Shown piece by piece: positions 27,899 through 35,394 of a stretch of 64,000 nucleotides of DNA. The position numbers were made by a program, and so were the translations under genes. The notes under the pieces are model-generated. The model did not search any database. It had not been told where the DNA came from and was given only the letters and a program-made list of their open reading frames with translations. Source of the DNA: Tunturibacter psychrotolerans (GTDB lineage Bacteria; Acidobacteriota; Terriglobia; Terriglobales; Acidobacteriaceae); NCBI RefSeq assembly GCF_040359615.1, contig NZ_CP132942.1, forward strand, positions 5,084,001 through 5,148,000, written 5' to 3'. How positions within the stretch are numbered: the stretch's first letter is position 1; each line of letters opens with the position of its first letter.

Positions 27899-28602
27899 AA
27901 CTCGACCTCCGCCGAGCGACAAGAAGAGCGAAGTCGCTCCATCTCCGGCCTCAACGCTACCAATCCGCGATACAACCTCGACTTTACCGTCGATAGAGGC
28001 GCACGAGTTACATTTGCGATCTCTTCCAAGGAGAGTTCTTCATAAAATCGGAGGGCTAGAACCTCTCTGTAGCTAGGTTCCAGCCTCAGCATCGCCTCAC
28101 TGATCTCAGCGCCGTTTTCACGGGATTGAAACTGTTCCAGAGGAGAAGGTTCGGATATTGCCACCTCAAATGGGCGATCGTCCTCTTTACCCTCACGCAT
28201 CTCGTCGAGGCTGGCCATCACGCGCTTTCGCGACAGGTCGATCACCAGATTTCGAGCAATGGTAAAGAGCCACGTGTCGAACCGCGCCTTCCCGTTGTAC
28301 TGTGCTCCTCGCAGGAGGACCCGCATCCACGTCTCCTGAAAGAGATCCTCGGCAACCTCACGCTTGCCTGTGAGGAAAAGTAGATATCGCAGAAGGCGGT
28401 GCTGATAAAGCTCAATGAGGGCGTCTAGAAGTTCCGGGTTTTGCTTCTTGAGTCCCTGAGCAATCGCCGCGCTTTCGCTCGAGACTTGGGCAGCGAGCGC
28501 CGAGGTTAGCGAGATGGCACCATTTTGCACACTGCTAGAGACGTTCGTTTGCCTTGGCAAGACTCGCTTTTTGTCGACTCGGTCCAAAAAAGATTCCTTC
28601 AA
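27895..28602 (-). CDS. ECF-type RNA polymerase sigma factor
   Basis: 235 residues with a long N-terminal extension (about 1-50). Region 2 (about 58-125) shows LYQHRLLRYLLFLTG and AEDLFQETWMRVLL, the DxFQExW motif, and WLFTIARNLVIDLSRK. Region 4 (about 172-225) shows LRLEPSYREVLALRFYEELSLEEIA and APLSTVKSRLYRGL. It heads a four-gene overlapping operon (sigma, membrane protein, zinc-ribbon membrane protein, LytTR regulator). It is divergent from rlmB, with about 90 bases between them. Confidence 0.95.
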   Translation of the reverse strand: MKESFLDRVDKKRVLPRQTNVSSSVQNGAISLTSALAAQVSSESAAIAQGLKKQNPELLDALIELYQHRLLRYLLFLTGKREVAEDLFQETWMRVLLRGAQYNGKARFDTWLFTIARNLVIDLSRKRVMASLDEMREGKEDDRPFEVAISEPSPLEQFQSRENGAEISEAMLRLEPSYREVLALRFYEELSLEEIANVTRAPLSTVKSRLYRGLVALRPEMERLRSSCRSAEVEL

Positions 28603-28694
28603 GAGACGCCAACCGCCCGGCCTGCCTACTGTATTACTCTTCAGTCATTCTAAGGCCTCGCCTCTTTTCTCGGGCTGGGCGGTAGACTTGAGGG

Positions 28695-29483
28695 ATGGAA
28701 GTTCTTTATGGGCTGCACCCGGTCGAGGAGGCTATTCGGGCGGGGGGGCGGCAGCTTGACCACGTTAGTGTGGCCCGGGAGCGGCGGGATGAGCGGTTGG
28801 AGAGGCTGATCGAGCTGTGCCGGACGGCCGGGGTTCGGGTGTCTCTGGAGTCGCGGGAGCAGTTGACCCGGTTAGCGAGGACGGACGCGCACCAGGGCGT
28901 GTTGGCGGTGGTTCGGGAGCGTAAGTTCCTGGGGATCGAGGATCTGCTGGCTCCGAAGGCGGAGGGACAACACAGGTTCTTCCTGGCGCTCGATGGCGTC
29001 GAGGATCCGCATAACCTTGGGGCGCTGCTGCGGACTGCGGATGGAGCTGGCGTCGATGGGGTGATTCTGCCGGAGCGACGTTCGGCGCCGGTGACGGCGA
29101 CTGTGGCGAAGACCTCTGCGGGAGCGTCGGAGCATGTGAGGATCGCTCGGGTGACGAACCTGGTTCGTGCGCTGGAGCAGATGAAGCAGAAGCATGTCTG
29201 GGTGCTTGGGCTGGATGAGCGTGGAATGCCGGATTACACGGAGTACGACTTCAAGAGTGACTGTGTTCTGGTGTTAGGGCGTGAAGGCGCTGGATTGCAC
29301 GATCTGGTGAAGAAGACTTGCGATCATCTGCTGCGGATTCCGATGGCGGGACAAGTGTCATCGCTGAACGTGTCGGTTGCGGGCGCGGTCGTGATGTATG
29401 AGGCGATGCGACAGCGCCGTCAACCTGCAGCTCCGCCGGCTGCACGAAAGCCTTTGAAAGAACGTAAGGGATTGGGATCTTGA
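28695..29483 (+). CDS. rlmB: 23S rRNA 2'-O-ribose methyltransferase, RlmB/TrmH family
   Basis: 262 residues. Short N-terminal substrate-binding domain (MEVLYGLHPVEEAIRAGGRQ), then the SpoU knotted methyltransferase domain (about 95-245). Motif 1 is DGVEDPHNLGALLRTADGAGVD, with Asn-Leu-Gly-Ala. Motif 2 is VLVLGREGAGLHD. Motif 3 is RIPMAGQVSSLNVSVAGAVVMYE. These are the S-adenosylmethionine-binding and catalytic elements. The family methylates a guanosine ribose (G2251 in E. coli 23S rRNA) during ribosome assembly. The last 4 bases overlap the start of the gluzincin-like gene, an unusual coupling. Confidence 0.92.
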   Translation: MEVLYGLHPVEEAIRAGGRQLDHVSVARERRDERLERLIELCRTAGVRVSLESREQLTRLARTDAHQGVLAVVRERKFLGIEDLLAPKAEGQHRFFLALDGVEDPHNLGALLRTADGAGVDGVILPERRSAPVTATVAKTSAGASEHVRIARVTNLVRALEQMKQKHVWVLGLDERGMPDYTEYDFKSDCVLVLGREGAGLHDLVKKTCDHLLRIPMAGQVSSLNVSVAGAVVMYEAMRQRRQPAAPPAARKPLKERKGLGS

Positions 29484-31426
29484 AGAGTTTTGATGTTGTT
29501 TCGGCTGGAGGTCGCTGGCTGGTTCTGGCGGCTGTCTTCGGAGTGAGTTTGGCGGGAGCGCAGGAGGCTCCTCCTTCTGATTCGCCTCCCCCACCACAGG
29601 GTAAGGTGCTGTTCGATCGAAATCTGGATACGCCCGAGGTCGAGAAGAAGGAGAAGCCGCCGGTAAATCAGGTGGCCGTTGAGGTCAGTGATGCGGAGCG
29701 CACGTCGCTCACGTTTACTGCGTACGATCTGGATGTTCATGTGACCCCGTCACAGTCGATGCTGGCAGTGCACTCGAGATTCACCGTGAAGAACTCGGGG
29801 AAGACTCCACTGACGAGGCTTGTATTTCAGATCTCTTCGGCTTTGAGCTGGGAGAGCTTTGCGATGCAAGGCGAGGGGCGCGTTGTGCCTCTCACTTTCA
29901 CGCAGCATGCGATCGATACGGATGCCGATCACACGGGCAAGGCGACCGAGGCGGTGGTTTCTCTGCCTAAGCCGCTTGAGCCGGGAACTAGTCTTGCGCT
30001 TACGGGCTTCTACTCGGGCGAAGTGGTGCAGTCGGCGGAGCGGCTGGAGCGAATCGGCGCACCACTCGACCAGGCGTCTCATGCGGACTGGGATGTAGTC
30101 ACCTCGGAGCAGACGGCGTTGCGCGGGTTCGGCAACATTCTGTGGTATCCGACGGCGGCGGCCCCGGTGTTTCTGGGCGATGGCGCGAAGCTGTTCCAGA
30201 GTGTGGGGCTCAACAAGCTGCGACAGGCCGATGCGACCATTCGAATGCACCTGACGGTGGAGTATGTCGGCGATGCGCCGGATGGCGCGTTCTTCTGTGG
30301 CCGACGTGAGCAGTTGAAGAAGATGAGTGAAAATCAGAACCTGCCGGTGGCTGAGTCTCCTGGAATAGCTACAGCTGATTTCGCCGAGCAGCCGTTGGGA
30401 TTTCGTACACCCAGTCTTTTCCTTACCGACCGGGCGGGCACTGTGACCGACAACAGCCTGATTTCGGCAGTGACTGACCACTACGATGCAGTGCCGAGTT
30501 ATGGTGCGGCGTCGACGAAGGTGCAGCCGCTGCTGACGGAGTGGCTGGGAGCCGGGCCGCTGAAGATGCTGAACGTGCTGGACCATGGGGGGCAGCCCTT
30601 TGAGGACGATGCTTTGCTGGTGGTGTCGATGCGCGCGGCTGCTCCGGATGAGTTGGCTCCTTCGCTGGTGCATTCGTTGAGCCATGCCTGGTTTGGGTCG
30701 TCGCATGTGTGGCTGGATGAGGGTGTGGCGCAGTTTCTGTCGCTGCTGTGGATTGAGCAGAGCCAGGGGCGTGAGGCAGGTATAAAGCATCTGCAGGAGG
30801 GGACGAATGCTCTTGCGTTGGTAGAGCCTGCTCCGACAGCAACTTCTGCGCCAACTTCTGTAGTGGTCGCGGGAGCTAACGATCGGCCCGTCGATCCCGG
30901 ACAAAGCCTGATCCTGGCGAGTGATGACGTCTACTACCGAACGAAGGCTGCGGCAGTCCTCTGGATGTTGCGGTCGCTGGTGGGCGATGACGCTTTGAAG
31001 AAGACGCTGCAGGCTTACCGGACCGACAAGCTGGACAGCGATCCGAAGGAGTTTCAGCGAGTGCTGGAACGAACGGCGAAGCGGGATCTGGCCTGGTTTT
31101 TTGATGATTGGGTGTATCGGGATCGCGGCCTGCCGGACCTTTCTATCGCCAATGTAACTCCTCGTGCCCTTGAGAAGATCGGGGACAAGGGAAATGGGTA
31201 TCTGGTGTCGGTTGAGGTGAAGAACGATGGGGATGCCGCGGCGGATGTGCCGGTGACGGTGCAATCCGGCACGTTGACCTCGACGCAGCGGCTGCGGATC
31301 CCGGGGCGTTCGAGCGCTTCCACCCGGATTGTGTTTGAAGGGACCCCAAGCCAAGTGATCGTCAATGACGGTAGCGTGCCGGAGACTACGGCTTCGATCC
31401 ATATCAAGGAGATTGCTACGCATTAG
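29480..31426 (+). CDS. secreted gluzincin-like (M1/peptidase-MA) protein without catalytic Glu
   Basis: 648 residues with a signal peptide (VLAAVFGVSLAGAQ). The N-terminal half is an M1-like beta-sandwich (YDLDVHVTPSQSMLAVHSRF). The region around residues 390-420 corresponds to the zinc site but reads H398-S-L-S-H402 AWFG followed by WLDEG (Glu414). The two zinc His and the distal Glu are kept, while the catalytic Glu of HExxH is Ser (codon TCG, 30674-30676). The spacing His402 to Glu414 suits peptidase-MA-like gluzincins better than classical M1. The C-terminal domain has YRDRGLPDLSIANV and a beta-rich tail. It may bind metal or peptides without cleaving. Translationally coupled to rlmB. Confidence 0.85.
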   Translation: MKSFDVVSAGGRWLVLAAVFGVSLAGAQEAPPSDSPPPPQGKVLFDRNLDTPEVEKKEKPPVNQVAVEVSDAERTSLTFTAYDLDVHVTPSQSMLAVHSRFTVKNSGKTPLTRLVFQISSALSWESFAMQGEGRVVPLTFTQHAIDTDADHTGKATEAVVSLPKPLEPGTSLALTGFYSGEVVQSAERLERIGAPLDQASHADWDVVTSEQTALRGFGNILWYPTAAAPVFLGDGAKLFQSVGLNKLRQADATIRMHLTVEYVGDAPDGAFFCGRREQLKKMSENQNLPVAESPGIATADFAEQPLGFRTPSLFLTDRAGTVTDNSLISAVTDHYDAVPSYGAASTKVQPLLTEWLGAGPLKMLNVLDHGGQPFEDDALLVVSMRAAAPDELAPSLVHSLSHAWFGSSHVWLDEGVAQFLSLLWIEQSQGREAGIKHLQEGTNALALVEPAPTATSAPTSVVVAGANDRPVDPGQSLILASDDVYYRTKAAAVLWMLRSLVGDDALKKTLQAYRTDKLDSDPKEFQRVLERTAKRDLAWFFDDWVYRDRGLPDLSIANVTPRALEKIGDKGNGYLVSVEVKNDGDAAADVPVTVQSGTLTSTQRLRIPGRSSASTRIVFEGTPSQVIVNDGSVPETTASIHIKEIATH

Positions 31427-31439
31427 TCGTTCCTCTCTT

Positions 31440-31655
31440 GGGGGTGCCGCCCCCCCCCCGGTTACCCGCGTGTAAGTCGTTTCGTTTTAACTACTTACGG
31501 GAGATCGCTCCTCGCAAATTCGTCATTCGAAAAGGGTTGCGGCTAAATTCGTCCAGTCAAAGGGTTTATGGGCACTTAAATACGAAAACCCCGGTTTATG
31601 CCGGGGCTTTTTTGTGCTGTATCCAGTATAGCGTTTGGAGTGTAACTGATACGCC
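31440..31655 (+). repeat. composite 3' element, copy 2 (downstream of gluzincin-like gene)
   Basis: It starts 14 bases after the gluzincin stop. In order: a G/C run (GGGGGTGCCGCCCC), a spacer with GTAAGTCGTTTCG, and two AAATTCGTC units (31515 and 31544) of 29-bp period, each followed by AAAGGGTT. Then come the hairpin CCCCGG-loop-CCGGGG with a T-run (31586-31613) and the tail GTATCCAGTATAGCG-TTGGAG (31617-31655). The same modules in the same order follow the LytTR gene on the other strand. The rest of the gap to 31883 holds nothing I recognise. Confidence 0.8.
31586..31613 (+). terminator. rho-independent terminator within composite element copy 2
   Basis: Six-base stem CCCCGG / CCGGGG around TTTATG, preceded by AAAA and followed by CTTTTTT. 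A classic intrinsic terminator for the rlmB-gluzincin transcript, about 160 bases after the stop. Confidence 0.85.
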
Positions 31656-31883
31656 ACGTTTATCTTGTTGTGTGGGTTAGGGTTAGGTGTTTTAGGGGCT
31701 TGACAGGCATTTGGGGCCGTAGCAACGACCAGCAAAAGACGAAATACGGGGGTTTCTCCACTGCGCTACTCGCTAAAAGCTGCGAGTAGCTTCGGTCGAA
31801 ATGACGATCTCATTCTCGAAAGGAGAAAAGCGGTAATCAGGGCAAATTCTCGGTGCGAGCGGCGACATCTGGTGCGGGTGGAG

Positions 31884-33592
31884 CTAGTGGTGAGAGTGGG
31901 AGGCTGGGGTGCGGGGTGAGGTGTCGGTCCAAGTTTGGGGTTGGCCCCAGAAGCGGGTGGCGGTGAGGTCGATGCGGTAGGGGCCGGTGGCGCGGTTGGC
32001 GGGTAGGGCTTCAGCAAGGCCGTCGCCTAGCTGGGGAAGCGCTGTGGCCAGGGCCATGAGGCGGGCGTTGGAGGCCATTCCGGTGAGGTGGAAGGTGCAG
32101 CCGGTTGCGTCGAGGTGGCCTTCGAGGGTCGCGGGATCTTTACCGCCTAAGGCTAGAGATACAGGGAACAGTTGAAAACCGTCGACTGTAGGAGGAGCTG
32201 GTTTATGGTGCCTGGTCTGTTGGGGGTTGGGAGGGGTTGCCGTCGGAGAACGCAGAGCTACGTCGCCGATGACTAGAGAGGCCGGGCCGGCGTGTGGGCT
32301 GATGAGGCTGGCGTTGGTGAGGAGAAGGTCGCCGTGCCAGGGGAGGGTGCCGGCTGGAGAGGGAGCGTAGGCGATGTTGCCAGTGAGCGCGCCGGCGGCG
32401 GTGATGTCGGCGGGGACGCGGGAGCTGGCGACGTGGAGCCAGTCGAGGAGGGTGGCGGCGGGTAGGCCGGGAGTTCCGATTTGGACAGAGGAGGATTTGG
32501 GGTTGCGGAGATCGGGGAGGGTGCCGGTGAGGGCGATTATGGGGGCATCGGAAGAGCCGGCGGGGGGCCAGCTGCAGCGAAGATCGTCGAAGGCATGGAA
32601 GTCGCTGGTTGCGGTGCCGAGGCACTGGAGGTCGATGTCCATGGGTTGCGCTGGGACGAAGTCGGCGCGGCGGGCGTCGGTGAGGCGAAGGCGACTTTGA
32701 ACCGTGCTGTTGCTGACGGTTCCTTGCGCGTTGGCGGTGAGATCGAGTTCGCCGCGGAGGCCGGCGTCGCGGCCGAGGAGGAAGCGGCTTGCTCCGCCGA
32801 GGGGAGCGTTGCGCCATCTGCCGCGGAGACTGATGGGGACCTGGTCGAGAGAGGCGGCGCGGCCGAGGGTTCCTTCGAGTTCGAAGAGGCCTGTGTCGGA
32901 GACGTCGGTGTCGGTGCGGGCGGGGCGGGCGGAGAGGCGGAGATGCCACTGCTGGGGGTCAGGGAGCCACAGGGCAAAGTCTGCGTCGGTCAGCGAGATG
33001 GGGGATTTTTCTCGGTCGAGCTTGAGGTTGAGGCGGGCGCCGGTGGCTTCGATATAGGGGAAGCGGGGGCGGGGCCGGAGGTTTTCTGGGCGGTGGGGGC
33101 GGCCTCGATGTGGGCGGCGTGGAGGAGGATGCTCTCGAGGTTCCATTTGCCGTTGGAGAGGTGGACGAGGTTGACGCTGGGTTCGGTGAAGCTGATGGTA
33201 GAGAACTCGACGCGGCGGCTCCAGAGGGAGCTGAGGCGGAGGGTGGCGCGCACTGAGTTGGCGCGGATGACGGGCTCGTAGCCAAAGGCGGGGTCTTCGT
33301 CTACGACGAAGTTTTCGAGCGTGAAGCCGGGGAGCGGGAGAAGGTTGAGGGAGACTTTGTCGAGGTGGACAGGGCGACCGAGGCTGTTGCCGATGCTGGT
33401 GGCGATGCGGCGCTGATAGCGGTTGACGCTGATGTAGGGAGGAAGCAGGACGAGCAGCATTACTGCTAGAACGGCGAAGGCCAGGTAGAGGAGGCGACGG
33501 AGCGTGTGCTTGCTGAGGGACGGAGCGGTGTCGTGTTCAGCGGCGTCGCCGAGGTCGATGGGACGCTCGTAGGTGGGTTTGGTTTCCTGCAT
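31884..33592 (-). pseudogene. AsmA-family protein with a single frameshift
   Basis: Start 33592 gives a cytoplasmic N-tail, one membrane helix (LLYLAFAVLAVMLLVLLPPYI) and the AsmA opening IATSIGNSLGRPVHLDKVSLNLLPLPG. The frame is lost near 33070 in a C-rich run. The sequence continues in another frame from FPYIEATGARLNLKLDREK to the stop at 31884, with DUF748/AsmA-like repeats (DADFALWLPDPQQWHLRLSA, LLLTNASLISPHAGPASLVI). Total length is 1709 bases, one short of 570 codons, so one missing C explains it. AsmA proteins handle lipid traffic to the outer membrane. It could be a true null allele or an assembly error. Confidence 0.8.
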
Positions 33593-33638
33593 GAATGTTG
33601 GTCCGGCGCGGTGGATTGGGTCGCGCCGGAAGAACCTC

Positions 33639-34460
33639 TTACTTGATGAGATGGAAGGTGCGGCTCCAGCGTGTCTGGTCGAAGATGTGGATGAGGATGT
33701 GGCCCATGAAGCTGAGGCGATCGCCGATGCTTTGTTTGTTGATCTGGTCAGCGGGGGTTTGGAAAGACCAGTAGACGAAGAGGGGGCGGCCTACGATGTT
33801 CTCGCGCGGGACGAAGCCCCAGTAGCGGCCGTCGAGGCTCTCGGTGCGGTTGTCGCCCATGGCGAAGACCTTGCCGGGGGGGACGATGAGGTCGCCATCC
33901 TGAACGTGGCTAGGGAGTTCGTAGCCCCAGCTGGCGGTGACATTGCCGTAGTTGTCGGGCGGGACGGCGGGGAAGTCGTCGCGGTAGGGATCGAAGGCAT
34001 GCTGGGGATTGTCGTCGTTGGCGGGCATGCCGGCGTAGGGCTCGTTTTGTGCGACGCCGTTGAGATAGACGATGCCGTTGCGGAGGTGGATGCGGTCGCC
34101 GGGGATGCCGATGGTGCGCTTGACGAGGAAGAGATCAGGCTCGCCGGGCTTGAAGAAGACGATGATGTCGCCGCGTTGGACGTCGCGATAGAAGGTGAAG
34201 GGCGCCCATTTCGCGGGTGGGGCGAGGGAGATGCGGTCGACGAGAACGTGGTCGCCGATGAGGAGCGTCTTGACCATGGAGGCCGAGGGGATCTCGAAGT
34301 TCTGGAAGATGAAGGTCATGACGAAGAGGCCGATGGCGAGGACGGTGCAGATGGAGGCGAGGGACTCGAGCGGAGTTTCGGCCTGCTCATGCTGGACGAC
34401 GTCGGGGGTGGTGGCTTCGGTTGTGATGGTTTCGGGCAAGACTCTTCTCCACAGATACAT
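33639..34460 (-). CDS. lepB: signal peptidase I (first copy)
   Basis: 273 residues with one N-terminal membrane helix (ICTVLAIGLFVMTFIFQ). Catalytic Ser61 lies in IPSASMVKTLLIGDHVLVDR and catalytic Lys114 in LVKRTIGIPGDRIHL. Boxes D and E are present (IPGDRIHLRNGIVYLNG, AMGDNRTESLDGRYWGFV). It cleaves signal peptides of exported proteins on the outer face of the inner membrane. A second signal peptidase gene is at 44009-44875; this copy is about 46 bases upstream of the AsmA pseudogene on the same strand. Confidence 0.95.
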   Translation of the reverse strand: MYLWRRVLPETITTEATTPDVVQHEQAETPLESLASICTVLAIGLFVMTFIFQNFEIPSASMVKTLLIGDHVLVDRISLAPPAKWAPFTFYRDVQRGDIIVFFKPGEPDLFLVKRTIGIPGDRIHLRNGIVYLNGVAQNEPYAGMPANDDNPQHAFDPYRDDFPAVPPDNYGNVTASWGYELPSHVQDGDLIVPPGKVFAMGDNRTESLDGRYWGFVPRENIVGRPLFVYWSFQTPADQINKQSIGDRLSFMGHILIHIFDQTRWSRTFHLIK

Positions 34461-34827
34461 CTATCAGTGTATCGCTGATGGGGGTGGGGTGGCGGGAGGT
34501 TTTGGCGGTGCGGAGTGGTGAGATTTTTTTGGGGCGCGGTGGAATGAGGGATTTTGGTGTTTTTGCGGGGGGTTTTGGGGAAGAGTTGGTGGTTGGATGT
34601 GGTTTTTTGATGGTGTAATTGTGGTGAAATGCGTGGTGAATGTGGTGTTTTGGCAGTGGTGTTTTTGGGCTTGAAAAATGCGCCACGGTTTTGGGATTTA
34701 TTTTTGGGCGGCTGATTGGGTTGGGAGACTTTAGACTTGGTGCCGGGCATGTCAAACTTTCATTGGGCCGGACGACCTTTTGGGAGGGCGACGGCAAAAT
34801 ACAGACTTCGAGGAGGCTAGTCATTCG
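34461..34827. other. G/T-rich intergenic stretch with GTGGTG-type low-complexity repeats
   Basis: About 370 bases between divergent lepB and the PhnB-like gene. The plus strand is strikingly rich in G and T: many GGTGG, GTGGTG and TTTTGG words, with a clear core of degenerate triplet-like repeats at 34610-34670. Hardly any C occurs before 34680. No gene is supported. It must contain promoters for both flanking genes, but none is recognisable. Confidence 0.6.
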
Positions 34828-35298
34828 ATGAGTCAATCCATGAACAAGATCACTCCGTTTCTATGGTTCGACACCAACGCGGAAGCTGCGGCGGATTTCT
34901 ATCTTTCGGTTTTTCCGGGTGGGCGCAAGCTGGATGAGCTTCGCGCCGGCGAGGCTGGCCCGGGGCCGAAGGGCTCGCTGGTCGTGATCAGCATTGAGAT
35001 TGAAGGACAGCAGGTCACTTTTCTCAATGGCGGCCCGAGTAATAAGCTGAGCGATGCTTTCTCTTTCTCGGTTCGGTGCGAGAACCAGGAGGAGATCGAT
35101 AAATACTGGGCGAAGTTGACCGAGGGTGGCTCAGAGACGGCGTGTGGCTGGCTCAAGGACAAGTTTGGCGTCAGCTGGCAGATCGTGCCGAAAGATATAA
35201 CCAGACTGGTCAGTAATCCGGGCGGTATGAAGGCGATGATGACGATGAAGAAGCTCGACATCGCCGCACTTGAGAAGGCTGGGGCTCAGGCGAAGTAG
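34828..35298 (+). CDS. PhnB-like VOC/glyoxalase-fold protein
   Basis: 156 residues from the ATG at 34828, with AGGAGG eleven bases upstream. Typical PhnB/3-demethylubiquinone-methyltransferase-like sequence: ITPFLWFDTNAEAAADFYLS, VFPGGRKLDEL, then VTFLNGGPSNKLSDAFSFSV and the C-terminal CGWLKDKFGVSWQIVP. The family has the vicinal-oxygen-chelate fold. Most members have no proven function despite the methyltransferase label. Stands alone. Confidence 0.9.
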   Translation: MSQSMNKITPFLWFDTNAEAAADFYLSVFPGGRKLDELRAGEAGPGPKGSLVVISIEIEGQQVTFLNGGPSNKLSDAFSFSVRCENQEEIDKYWAKLTEGGSETACGWLKDKFGVSWQIVPKDITRLVSNPGGMKAMMTMKKLDIAALEKAGAQAK

Positions 35299-35394
35299 GT
35301 TTGCGTCGCGGAGTGTGCCGAATGCGATACAGCGGTTCGCGCTGGCGCGCGAATACCCACATCTCAGACTCGAGATGTAGGGCACCCGGCCTTG

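Noticed and set aside
29750..31423. 557-residue open frame antisense to the gluzincin-like gene
   Set aside because: Arg/His/Gln-rich translation with no family pattern, typical of the mirror frame of a high-GC gene.
31665..31695. GGGTTAGGGTTAGG telomere-like sequence
   Set aside because: Only two units, inside a bacterial intergenic region; chance.
33573..34478. 301-residue acidic frame antisense to signal peptidase I
   Set aside because: Gly/Ala/Val/Asp/Glu-biased mirror of a well-supported gene; the same applies to 43934-44776.
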